Of a stretch of DNA of 64,000 nucleotides, positions 44,801 to 54,038 are shown in pieces. Below the pieces are notes generated by a model. That model saw nothing but the letters and a program-made list of their open reading frames with translations. It was not told the DNA's origin and searched no databases. A program made the translations under genes and the position numbers. The stretch spans positions 1,550,001-1,614,000 of the forward strand of contig NC_016474.1 of NCBI RefSeq assembly GCF_000226095.1, read 5' to 3'. The stretch's first letter is position 1; every line of letters starts with the position of its first letter. Source of the DNA: Thermothelomyces thermophilus ATCC 42464 (lineage: Eukaryota > Ascomycota > Sordariomycetes > Sordariales > Chaetomiaceae).

Positions 44801-47800
44801 AAAAAGGAAAAAGAAGGGAACATGCGGACAGATATCGCATTCAATGATGCCTCGATTTGTTCCGCACACCTGACCAGCGAAAGAAAGTCTCCTGCACTTT
44901 GTAGTGTGCAGGTATTGTATGTACAGTACATACCATACGTAAGGCAGATAGGTATCTAGCGAGTTCTTCTCCGTGGGGAAGATAACCAAAGATAGGCGCC
45001 TCTACGGAGGGAGTGGAGTGATTGTTTGCGCGGCGCGGCGTAGTATCTACAAACATGCACGGAATACACTCCATGGCTCGGCTATGGTATGAGGCGGAGA
45101 AGCTTGTTGAAGGTTAGAGAAATCCCGACGGGTCGGCGCCCGCGTCGTGTGCTACATAGCTACAGAGTAGGTACAGCGGAGCTGTGGAGGACAAGCACTT
45201 GTGACACCAGGTGCGGTGGGGGGGCCACCACTACCTCCACTACCGAACCACCACCTACCGAACCTTAAACGGGGTCATTCTTCCCCATTTCGCAACATTA
45301 TGTACTCGTACACAGAAGGTAGGTACGCTGCCAACTCCGTATAGTGTCGTGCCTACATGGTGCTGTGTAGCCGCGCGTGTTGATGTTCACATCTCAACAG
45401 CGATGCTCCATCACCGCTTGAAAGGAAAAGGCGGGGTACATACCTAGGAATGGGCACACCCCCACCACTACCGCTGACGCGGAGTCAGTCGAGTCCTACG
45501 CGAGACAAGTCAACTCATCTGCCAAAGCTCCAAGCGAGGGCTATACTGTAGTTCGTAGATATATTACGTAGCCGTCCTCTGAACTGACGCTGGTGTCAAA
45601 CTTCGAATTTGTCTTCAAACAACCGCGCAGTAGACACCGGGTTGCTCCCTCCGGATCAACGCTATATGCATCATCTTAACTACCAAGTAATTCTCTTCGT
45701 CTGTGCGAATAACCGATCAGTCTGACGTTCCGGCATTCAGTCAGGCACCCAGGCACGCGCCCAGGCACATCCAGGCACACCAAGGCACAGGCACACGGCA
45801 ACAACGGTCACGAGGCCAGGCCAACATGGGGCTGGATCCGCTATGATGAGTTCATTACATCGTCTTTCCCCATCGGTAGAGTAGTGTACAGTATAGTACA
45901 TACATAGTATATCTAATCCAGGGCGGATCCCCTTCCCAGCAGCGGCCCACGGAAACCTAGAAATCTAGAAAACGAGAGCCTCGAATCTCCTCTGCTCTAA
46001 TCTCTGATGGAACGCTCCGGACACGGGCATGACGCAATGACTTTGCAGTCTCGCACGCTTGGACTGCAGGATGCAGCGCATGCCCAGAGACGACGTCAGC
46101 GGCGTCTATCGAGCGTTGGGCTCAGTTTTATTCTCACTTTCATTTTCCCCTTCTCGCTCGTCTCTCTTCTTGTCTTATCCCCTTCTTGTATCTTCCAGAA
46201 AATAGGAATGACATAGGAGGAGTTGTCCACTTTAGACTGTATGTATGTACATGCATACATACATACATGCATACTACAGTACATACAGAATATTCCTGTG
46301 TGAAGGAAGGGAAGAAAAAAGCAATCAACGAAACGCCAATTCGTCGCGCTCATCCAATCATCGTCCAATCAGCCAGCCACCGTCCAACCACTAGTGCAGT
46401 GATGGGTTGTCCTCTCTCGCGCGTGCGAGTCGAGACACGGTGCGCTGCAATGTGTTGAGAGAGAGGGTGTGGTAGGTCAGGCCGTGGCTGTTGCTGCTGC
46501 TACCGCCGCCTCTTTCGAGACCCGGCCGGTCCTACACCACCGACCGAGTAGTTACTGCGTACTACGCCCAGAGAAGGCGGGTATGTACTGTACATACATA
46601 CACGCACGCCTACTTTACGTATGTGCATGTGTCCCTGCATACAGGCACTATCCGTGCCGGCTACTCTGTAATCCCGTAGGTGCAAGTACGAAGTAGGTAG
46701 GCTGGACGATGCTGGGCAACGCCGGAGATCCGCCTCGGTGGGAAAGCAGTGTAACGGGGCCCCATACCCGCTAACTAGTGCGTAACCACCAAACACCTCC
46801 CCTCTTTTTTCCCTCGTCTACATATCTTACCTTGCTGGGTGATCTCCCGCTGCGTAGAGAGATGGGTTAAGAGATACTAAACACCTACCTAATCTACCTC
46901 GTGCTTGTGCACCAACAAAAGTATCCGTACCTACCTCCCCCGTGCCCCGTCAACGCGCAGACCAAGGGGACAAGTCCAAGACATGGGCGGGGCACTCCGG
47001 GCGGGTTAAGCTCCCAGTTCCAGGTCTCGGGCGGTTCCATACCCATACCGGACGGATCAATTAACTAACGTTACTCCACAACTGGTATGTACTGTACGTG
47101 AGACGTAATGACTGCGTAGCTCGGAGGATCGCGGCGGCTCGGCGACGTTCCGGAAGAGCCGATGACGGGCCCCTCGGTCAATCGGTATGCGGTGAGGCGG
47201 CGCGCTGCGAGTAGAACAATCGAAGAAAGTGGACGGAGTATATACCGGAGCAATCCGTATACTATACGTACGTCCGCTTTTCCTCCCTCGTAAGGGCTCG
47301 TCATGGGCATTGTCTCGACCCTGTTCTGTGTCGCACGTCGAGAATTGTTTATGTGGTGTAAGAGTGGGCGGTCCAATGATAGGCTGGCTCGAGAAGAGAG
47401 TCGTCGTCAGCGCGCTGCGGGAATCAAACTCGCATCGTTCAATGACCGTACGCGTGTTCCGTATTGTTACAGGAACAGAGAAGGGACGAGAGTTGGGGGG
47501 GAGAGAGAGGGGCCAAGGTCCGTCACCGCTGGTTTTTCTGGTTCACAATGTCTGAGAGCGAGTCGCGAGGCGCGGCAGATGGAGCGCGCTCTGCTGCGCC
47601 CTTATAATCCGTACAGGTACGGAATAACTAATCCGTATATACACACAGCAGGCTTCTTGAGCGATTTGATTGTATGTACGGAGTAAGTACGGATATATTA
47701 CCAGATCTGCCCACCGTGTTTCAGGTGGACCTCGAAGGCCCCACCCCCATTGAAAATGCGCCAAAAGCCAAGTTTCCCGCTCGACTCCTCCCGTTGGCTC

Positions 47801-48687
47801 CGAGCCGTCGGAAAATGGATTCGAGAATCCTAAAAAGCGAAGGCGCCAAATCCCAACACCACATACATTCCCACCTACCGAGTAGTGTTGTTTGTACGCC
47901 GCAGTGTCGCACTGTAGTCGACAACACAGCCGATGCAGATGGCGTCGTCATGCCCTACTACGGCTGCAACACGGCAACGGCAGGCGGGAGAAGCGCACAT
48001 ACGCTAATAAACAGAGCGTAGATGCCTTTCTTTGTTCGTGCCGCAGAGGCCTCGCACTGCGCGCAATAATAACACATTTGCCAACATTCTCTTCATGAGA
48101 TTCATGAGAGCAAGAATTGCAACGACTCTGCAGGAATTTCATTTCCTTCTCAAAAGACGAACTGCGATCCGTATAAGTGAGCGCTCTCGACGACTTGACT
48201 TTGGCGGTCATCGGCGGGGGGAGCAAGCTCAGAGATCACCGCTGCTCTGTGTTTCGTGCGTTCCAAGGACTGCTATTGCTCGTAGTCAGCAGTCGATAGA
48301 TACTCTGTAATCTTGATCTATCCCATTTAAAAAACAAGCGGCAGTCCGACCCTTGGCGGGGTACTTTATCAATTACACCGCGGTAAAGGCCGATTACCGC
48401 AGAAGGAGGACCTGCGTGAGCAGGCTATATACGGACACATTCCATAATCCTTCAAACTGTCGAGTATCCCGATGGTCGACTATCAATGATATGAAAGCAC
48501 GCCGGACCCGCCCCAGCAAGCAAGCAACCTTGGCCCAAGATGATGAAACTGATGAGAAAAGGAAAACCCTTCAAAGTTTGATTAACCTGATAACAATGGT
48601 ATCATGGGTTGTACAATCTCCCCTCTTACCCCCCCCCCCCGGGTTCCGGTTCCCAGGTCTGGCCTTACCTCCTGAACGCATCGATGT
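41827..48687. other. 6.9 kb gene-free stretch between BNI4-like and CWC22 genes
   Basis: No gene could be supported in the longest gap of the window. The largest frames (42214-42993 on -, 43265-43894 on +) lack recognisable motifs and overlap others. A GGCAG/GTGCGT site at about 42133 (- strand) could be the donor of a 5'-leader intron of the BNI4-like gene. Structure present: (GA)n at 44139-44160; TGTACATAC-type simple sequence near 44910, 45890, 46240-46290, 46580 and 47090; TACGGATTAC-type motifs at 43269, 47605-47640 and 47678; a CAGGCAC repeat at 45740-45795 (CCAGGCACGCGCCCAGGCAC); and C12 at 48629. CAAT-rich small units suggest old repeats. Promoters of the flanking genes lie at the left end only; the right end is the CWC22 3' flank. 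Confidence 0.45.
44139..44160. repeat. (GA)n microsatellite
   Basis: Eleven GA dinucleotides on the + strand, in the long gene-free stretch. Confidence 0.9.
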
Positions 48688-51600
48688 TCAGTCGGCCCTT
48701 CCCCGCTTAGAAGGCCCCGGCGACCTCGACCGCGAATCGCTGTAATATCTCCTCCGCTTCCCGCCGCTCGGTCCCGCCGGACTCCTCGCCGGCGAGCGGG
48801 GCGACCGGCTCCTGCCGCGCCCCCGACCCCTATCGCGATACCCACCATTCCTATACCCGTCTCGGTCATCTTCCCAATACCCGCCGCCCCTCCCTGGCGC
48901 GCCGCCGCCACCACGACGACGATCACCACCACCTCTCCCATTACCCGCTGCTCCTCGCGGCGACGGCGACGGCGGGGGCAAGGGACTCCTCGACGGCGTT
49001 CTCGATCTCGACAAGGACCGTGAGTAAGAATCCCCCCTCCCCCTTCCGCCGCCACCACCACCAGCACCCCCCGGCACGCCCCCGCCCCGCTCCACCGACC
49101 GGCTACGGCTGCGACTGTACCGCCTCTGCCTCCTCGCGGGCGGCGGGCTGGGCGAATACGAGCCTCCCCTGCGACGCTTCCCCGCGGCGCCCGCGGGGCC
49201 CGCGACGGGCGATGGCGAGCGGGGAGGGGACCGGGAACGGGATGGCGAGCGCGAGCGTGAGACGGAGCGAGAATAAGAGCGGCCGCGGCGCCGCGCCGGC
49301 GACGGAGACCGCGAGAGCGACCTCGAGCGCGAGCGTGATGCTGACCAGGGACTCGGCGAGCGGCTGTAGCTCCTCCCGCGACCGCGACCGCGACCGTCCC
49401 GCGTTCGGCTCGGGCTCGGGCTTCGGCTCGGCGTGCGGCTTATACTACGGCGGCCCCTGGCGGCGGCTCGGCGCCGAACAGGTGAGCGGGAGCGGGAGCG
49501 AGAGCGAGAGCGGGAGCGGGAGAGGGAAGGCGAGCGGGAGGGCGAGCGACCCGTCGAGATGGAGCGCGTGTAACTGCGGCTGCGCGAGTACGACCTGCCC
49601 CTGCGCGGCGGGGTGCGCGAGACGGAACGGCCCCGGCCGCGGCCGCGGTCGATGGCCCGGCGGGGAGTCCGAGACCGGGACCGGGACGGAGACCGGGACG
49701 GGGAGCGGGAGCGGGATGAGTATGACGAATAGGAAGAGTAGCTCGAGACGGAATCCGAGTCGGAATCGTGGACCGGGGGAGGCAGCGTGGGTTTGGGCAT
49801 GTTGGCGAGGTAGTTGCGCATCTCGTCGGTGAGGAAGCCCATCTTGATAGCGGTGAAGTAGTTGATGGCGAAGCGGAGGTTGGCCGCGGTGTCGTGCGGG
49901 AAGATACCCTGGAAGCTCGGCTGCAGCGCCTCGTCGCTCATGCGGGCCTTGAGCTTGGCCGTGCCCATGTTCTCCTGCAGGTCCTCGAAGAGGATCTTGA
50001 TGTAGACGCGGCTCGCCGATGTCGTATCTTCCTGGGTCAGGCGGATGACCGAGAAGACGTGCCAGCCGATGGCGTCCGAGGCAAGCAGGTGACTGAAGAA
50101 GCGGGCAATGTTCCGCAGCTTGTTGGTCTCGTACCGGTGGATGGTCGAGTAATACTTCATAAAGGACTCCTCAAAGAGCTCCATCCACATGCGGTTGATC
50201 CGCGCGAACCGCTCCCCCAGCAAGCCCATGAACTTGAGATAGACCTTCTCCTGCGCGCATGACTCGACGATCATGGACACGAGCTCGGGCTCCTGGCCGG
50301 GGGGCAGCCGCAGCTTCATCAGCTTGTGCGCCGCTTCCTCCGGGTCGGCGCTGGACTGGATGGTGAGGTAGATGGTGCGCCTGAGGTTGACGAGGTCCGC
50401 GTTGCTCTGATCCTTGATCTCGAGCGCCTTCTGCTCCTCGTCCTCCTCGTCTTCGTCGCTCTCTTCCTCCTCCTCCTCGTCGTCGTCCTCCTCCTCGTCG
50501 CTCCCCTCGCCCAGAATCTCCGCCTTGAGCTTCTTATACTCCTCCTCGTTCGCTTCCCAGTCCGGGTCGTACTTGAAGACGTTCAAGCCGTCCTGGGTGT
50601 CGATGTCTTCGTCGAGCCCGATGCGATGGGTGATCTGATCCTCCTCCTCGATCAGGTCGAGCTCCTCCCTGATCACCGGGTTGTCCTTGTACCTGTCCTT
50701 GCGCACCTGGAACAGCACCTCGATCATGTACTGGGTGCGGCGGTCGATGTCGGCCTCGTGCAGGATGTTCCTGAACTGGTCAAAGACGGCGTTGGTGGTC
50801 CTCGGCGACATCTCCTCCAGGAACAAGCCGACCTCGCGCATGAGGCCGACGGCGATCTCGACGCTGTCATCGGTCGGCTTCGCCAGCAGCAGCAGCAGGA
50901 TCTGGGCGGCCAGCGTCTCGTGCACGACCTGGTGGTTCACCAAGTGGGCGATGAACATGGTCGAGGAGAGGCAGACGGCCTTGTCGTTGCGCTTGAAGGC
51001 CTTCCGGAACCGCATGATGAGCCGCTTGACCAGAAGCTCGCCGACCTGGGGCAGCTTGGTGTTGCAGATGGCGGCGAGGCAGGCGTAGATCGGGGTGAAG
51101 GGCAGGCTGGCGTGCTGGGCCTTGAGCAGGCTCTGGCAGAACAGGCCGCGGCCGCGGATGAGGTTCTCGCCAAAGAGCTCGGGCACCACGTACTTGATGT
51201 TGGCCGTGTTGACCTTGTTGACGAGACCGTTGATGGACTTCTTCAGGGCGTCCCAGGCCATGCGCTGGTACTCCTTGGTGCTCTTGTCGGTGATGGCGGC
51301 CTGCAGGGCGCGCAGCTTGTGGGGCGGCAGGTACACGCCCTGGCTGCGCATGTTCAGCAGCTTCTGGTACTCGGCCCGCGCGTCCGCCAGCTTCTCTTCC
51401 TCTGTCTTTGCGGGAGCTGCTGGCGGCGGCGTGCGCTCCTTCTTGGGCGGCCGGTACCTGTCGGCATCGCGGCGCGCGGGAGGGGGGTAGCGTCTCCTCG
51501 GGGGGGACCTAGCGGGCGACCGGTCATGAGAGCGCGGGCGGGAGCGATCACGGGGTGATGGCGACCGCCTTCGAGGAGGCGGCGGACTGGGGGATCTCGC

Positions 51601-51813
51601 CGAGGGGGACCTGTCGCGGGAGGGACTGCGGGACGCATCTCTCGGGGCGGGTGAGACGCCGCGGTCGTAGTCTCGCGAGGCTCTCGAGTCCCTAGATAGA
51701 GACCGTCCACGACGAGGGCTCGGGGAGCGACGGCGGTCGACGGGGGATGGGGAACGGTCGTCGTCCGGGGAGTAACGGCGGCGCGCCGACGTTTCTGAGT
51801 CGGACGACGCCAT
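48688..51813 (-). CDS. CWC22: Pre-mRNA-splicing factor Cwc22
   Basis: Spliceosomal protein that supports the catalytic complex and, in animals, loads the exon-junction helicase eIF4A3. Single exon, 1041 residues, about 130 more than human CWC22. Order: an N-terminal Arg/Ser/Pro-rich region (1-125); the MIF4G domain (about 150-335) with MRSQGVYLPPHKLRALQ, MAWDALKKSINGLVNKVN, ARALFCQSLLKAQ-type FCQSLLKAQHASLPFTPIYA and NHQVVHETLAAQ; an acidic linker near 440-475 (EEEDDDEEEEEESDEDEEDE); the MA3 domain (about 485-605) with RRTIYLTIQSSADPEEAAHK and YKFMGLLGERF-like YLKFMGLLGERFARINRMW; then GIFPHDTAANLRFAINYFTA. The last 340 residues are an RS domain of SRSRSP-type repeats with Gly-rich patches. 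Its underlying DNA is highly repetitive, which produces long false frames on the other strand. Confidence 0.95.
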   Translation of the reverse strand: MASSDSETSARRRYSPDDDRSPSPVDRRRSPSPRRGRSLSRDSRASRDYDRGVSPAPRDASRSPSRDRSPSARSPSPPPPRRRSPSPRDRSRPRSHDRSPARSPPRRRYPPPARRDADRYRPPKKERTPPPAAPAKTEEEKLADARAEYQKLLNMRSQGVYLPPHKLRALQAAITDKSTKEYQRMAWDALKKSINGLVNKVNTANIKYVVPELFGENLIRGRGLFCQSLLKAQHASLPFTPIYACLAAICNTKLPQVGELLVKRLIMRFRKAFKRNDKAVCLSSTMFIAHLVNHQVVHETLAAQILLLLLAKPTDDSVEIAVGLMREVGLFLEEMSPRTTNAVFDQFRNILHEADIDRRTQYMIEVLFQVRKDRYKDNPVIREELDLIEEEDQITHRIGLDEDIDTQDGLNVFKYDPDWEANEEEYKKLKAEILGEGSDEEEDDDEEEEEESDEDEEDEEQKALEIKDQSNADLVNLRRTIYLTIQSSADPEEAAHKLMKLRLPPGQEPELVSMIVESCAQEKVYLKFMGLLGERFARINRMWMELFEESFMKYYSTIHRYETNKLRNIARFFSHLLASDAIGWHVFSVIRLTQEDTTSASRVYIKILFEDLQENMGTAKLKARMSDEALQPSFQGIFPHDTAANLRFAINYFTAIKMGFLTDEMRNYLANMPKPTLPPPVHDSDSDSVSSYSSYSSYSSRSRSPSRSPSRSRSRTPRRAIDRGRGRGRSVSRTPPRRGRSYSRSRSYTRSISTGRSPSRSPSLSRSRSRSRSRSRSPVRRRAAARGRRSISRTPSRSPSPSRTRDGRGRGRGRSYSRSPSPWSASRSRSRSLSRSPSPARRRGRSYSRSVSRSRSPSRSRSPPRSPSPVAGPAGAAGKRRRGGSYSPSPPPARRQRRYSRSRSRSVERGGGVPGGAGGGGGGRGRGDSYSRSLSRSRTPSRSPLPPPSPSPRGAAGNGRGGGDRRRGGGGAPGRGGGYWEDDRDGYRNGGYRDRGRGRGRSRSPRSPARSPAGPSGGKRRRYYSDSRSRSPGPSKRGRAD

Positions 51814-52440
51814 CTCTTCTTCTGCGGTTCAGTCAGGAAAAGAAGTGGCTTCCCGAAGAGAGCAGAGAGATTGCCCTGTCAATGGACAGGACAAATCTGC
51901 AACAGCCGAGATTCCAAATGGCGGCGAGGGGTGCCCCGGGTTGGATCCAAGGCAAGCGCGATGGCATTTGTTATTTCGTCGAGCAAGCAACGGGGAAAGA
52001 ACGCCTCGGCCAAAAATGTTATTTGACGAGGCTGGTGCAGCCAAGACGTGAGGCGGCCCCACTCTGCGTTAGGCTGCTGCCGGGGGTGGGGGAGGGAGAT
52101 TTGTTCTGGCCGCGAGCTGTAACTAACTAATAAGTTACTGGACGCGCTACGGAGTACGGATGTAGTCCGTAGTTAGTAAGCTAACCAACGCGAACCCCCC
52201 TGGCCGCATTTTCGGGAAGGTCACCGTGGCGCAACGCTTCTCGCTAGCGCGGGACCTGGACGACAGCTTTCATCCAAGGTCACGTCCCGACAAATCCACG
52301 AGCTGCCGTAGTCGAACGCACCGCAAAAACACCCAAACGAACAAACCGGCAACTCGACTACGCCAATTTTTCGACGTCGCTCATTCCCACCCATAACCAA
52401 AGACCCCGATCAATTTCCTCTTCCATCACCGCTCTTGACA
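51814..52440. promoter_or_regulatory. Bidirectional promoter region, CWC22 / DPM2
   Basis: This 627-bp spacer lies between two divergent housekeeping genes. It contains two close inverted repeats: GTAACT (52119-52124) with AGTTAC (52133-52138), and CTACGGA (52147-52153) with TCCGTAG (52166-52172). The second also matches the TACGGA-type motif seen elsewhere. A C/T-rich TTTCCTCTTCCATCACCGC lies just before the DPM2 start. No gene is seen; function is inferred. Confidence 0.45.
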
Positions 52441-52984
52441 ATGGTACATGACTCCTTCGGTCGACACAGTCGATCAACTTAGACGAAGCCGACTTCCCCT
52501 TCTCTCTTTATTTTTATTTATTTTTTTTGTTTGTTTCAGTAACAAACTCAAAACTAACCATGCTATCCCACGGCCACGACAGCTCGACAAACTCGTCGGT
52601 CTCGCCATGCTCGTGGCCGCCTCGGTCGTCTTCCTGTACTACACCATCTGGACCCTCTTGATGGTACGCGCCCGCCCGCCTCCCACGCATCTTCGCATTC
52701 CCCTATCACCATTTCCTCATAATTTTCCCTCTCTCGCTCTCTCTCTCTCTTTTTTTTTTTTAAAAAAAATACTAAAGCAAACTTCAACACAACAGCCCTT
52801 CGTCGACGCGGATCACCCCCTCCAAAACTTCTTCCCCCCGCGCGTCTGGGCGATCCGCATCCCCGTGATCCTGATCCTCCTCGGGTCCGCCGTGGTCGGC
52901 TCCTTCCTCAGCGTCGTCATGATCCGCAGTAACCGGAAGAAGGCGGCCAAGGCCAAGGCCGCGGCGGCCAAGAAGAAGGCTTGA
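52441..52984 (+). CDS. DPM2: Dolichol-phosphate mannosyltransferase subunit 2 (DPM2)
   Basis: Small ER membrane subunit that stabilises dolichol-phosphate-mannose synthase, which makes the mannose donor for N-glycans, O-mannose and GPI anchors. Exons: 52441-52443 (ATG only), 52583-52663, 52796-52984; 90 residues, the usual size. Two transmembrane segments are visible, LVGLAMLVAASVVFLYYTIW (about 5-25) and IPVILILLGSAVVGSFLSVV (about 48-68). Between them is the lumenal PFVDADHPLQNFFPPRVWAI, with the family's FVD and HPLxxFFxPR pattern. The C-terminus is Lys/Ala-rich (RKKAAKAKAAAAKKKA), consistent with ER retention. Donors GTACAT and GTACGC and acceptors ACAG fit. The start codon sits alone in exon 1; the frame before exon 2 has no better ATG. 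Transcription diverges from CWC22. Confidence 0.92.
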
Positions 52985-54038
52985 AGGGGAGGGGGAAGAG
53001 AACGGGGCGCAGATTCGGTTGCCAAAAGGGGGCAAAGGGAGAGAAAAGAGAGAGAGAGAGAGAAGGGGGGGTTGAATCAACGCGCCTCGGAGCGTCGAGG
53101 AGGAGAGATCCTGACAAACAATTTTATATTGTTCTGTTCTGGCAGGCTGGTCGGACGGCTAATATAATATGCTTGTGAACCGGTCGGTTGTTCTGCATGT
53201 CCCTCCGTGGCGGGTTTGGGGGCCCGGGGGGGGGGGGGGTGTTTGATACGGGCTCTGAAGCATCTTGGGGTATGAGGACGATGTTTGCAGAATGAATAAC
53301 ACCAAACTAATTCACCAGCTTCTCTATACGAGGCAGATGCTTGTGAGCGAGTTGTCCACCGTGACGTTGATGGCTCGGTATCGTGGTTCTCTACGGGGTA
53401 CATGTACGTCTGTAGATGCCACCGCCTCCTTCCACTTAATCGCTCAGGCCAGTAAGAAATGTTTACTTAGCACTGTCACGCTGACAAGACCACTCCATCT
53501 TCCATTTCACAAGACCAGATATTATACTGTCAATGACATGCACGTCGCTCGATAGGTAGATATCTATCTAACCCTAAGCCCATCCAATAGCGCTATCAAA
53601 ACCAGGTAAGAGTCAGGCACTGCACCATGCTCGCAATGGCGAGCCTCTTCAGGAACAAATTATAATGAATAGCAGGTAACCCTATCAGAATCCGATCAAG
53701 GCCGAACCCCAAAGCGCCGAACCGAAACAGAGGAGTGGAGTGAGACACACAAGAAAACCGTCGACTGTCTCCAACCACTGCCCTGGAAGAATGCCAATAC
53801 CTTGTTATGCCCCAATGCAGTTCAGTGAGCAAACTGGTCCGGATACAACGGACCCTCTGCACAACAGATATCATTCCAACCCACACACGGCTCGGCAACG
53901 TCCAAAAATCGTGGCTGGCGCATCCAGGACACAACACACCGCTAGACAGATCCGGTTCCAAGACCGATCCCGAACCCGAGCCGCGGGGCGTGATGGCTAA
54001 ATCAAGCAGAACAGGTGCCAAAGCCACCCGGACGCTCC
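52985..54038. other. 1.05 kb convergent spacer, DPM2 / WD40-like gene
   Basis: This is a 3'-to-3' spacer. The GAGAGAGAGAGAG stretch at 53049-53064 and the G14 run at 53226-53239 are simple sequence. AT-richer DNA with TAGGTAGATATCTATCTA, a near-palindrome at about 53554-53571, follows. No gene is supported; small + frames at 53740-54136 are shadows running into the neighbouring gene. Confidence 0.5.

Noticed and set aside
50326-51558. 410-codon + strand frame opposite CWC22
   Set aside because: Leu/Val-rich shadow of the MIF4G and linker coding strand.
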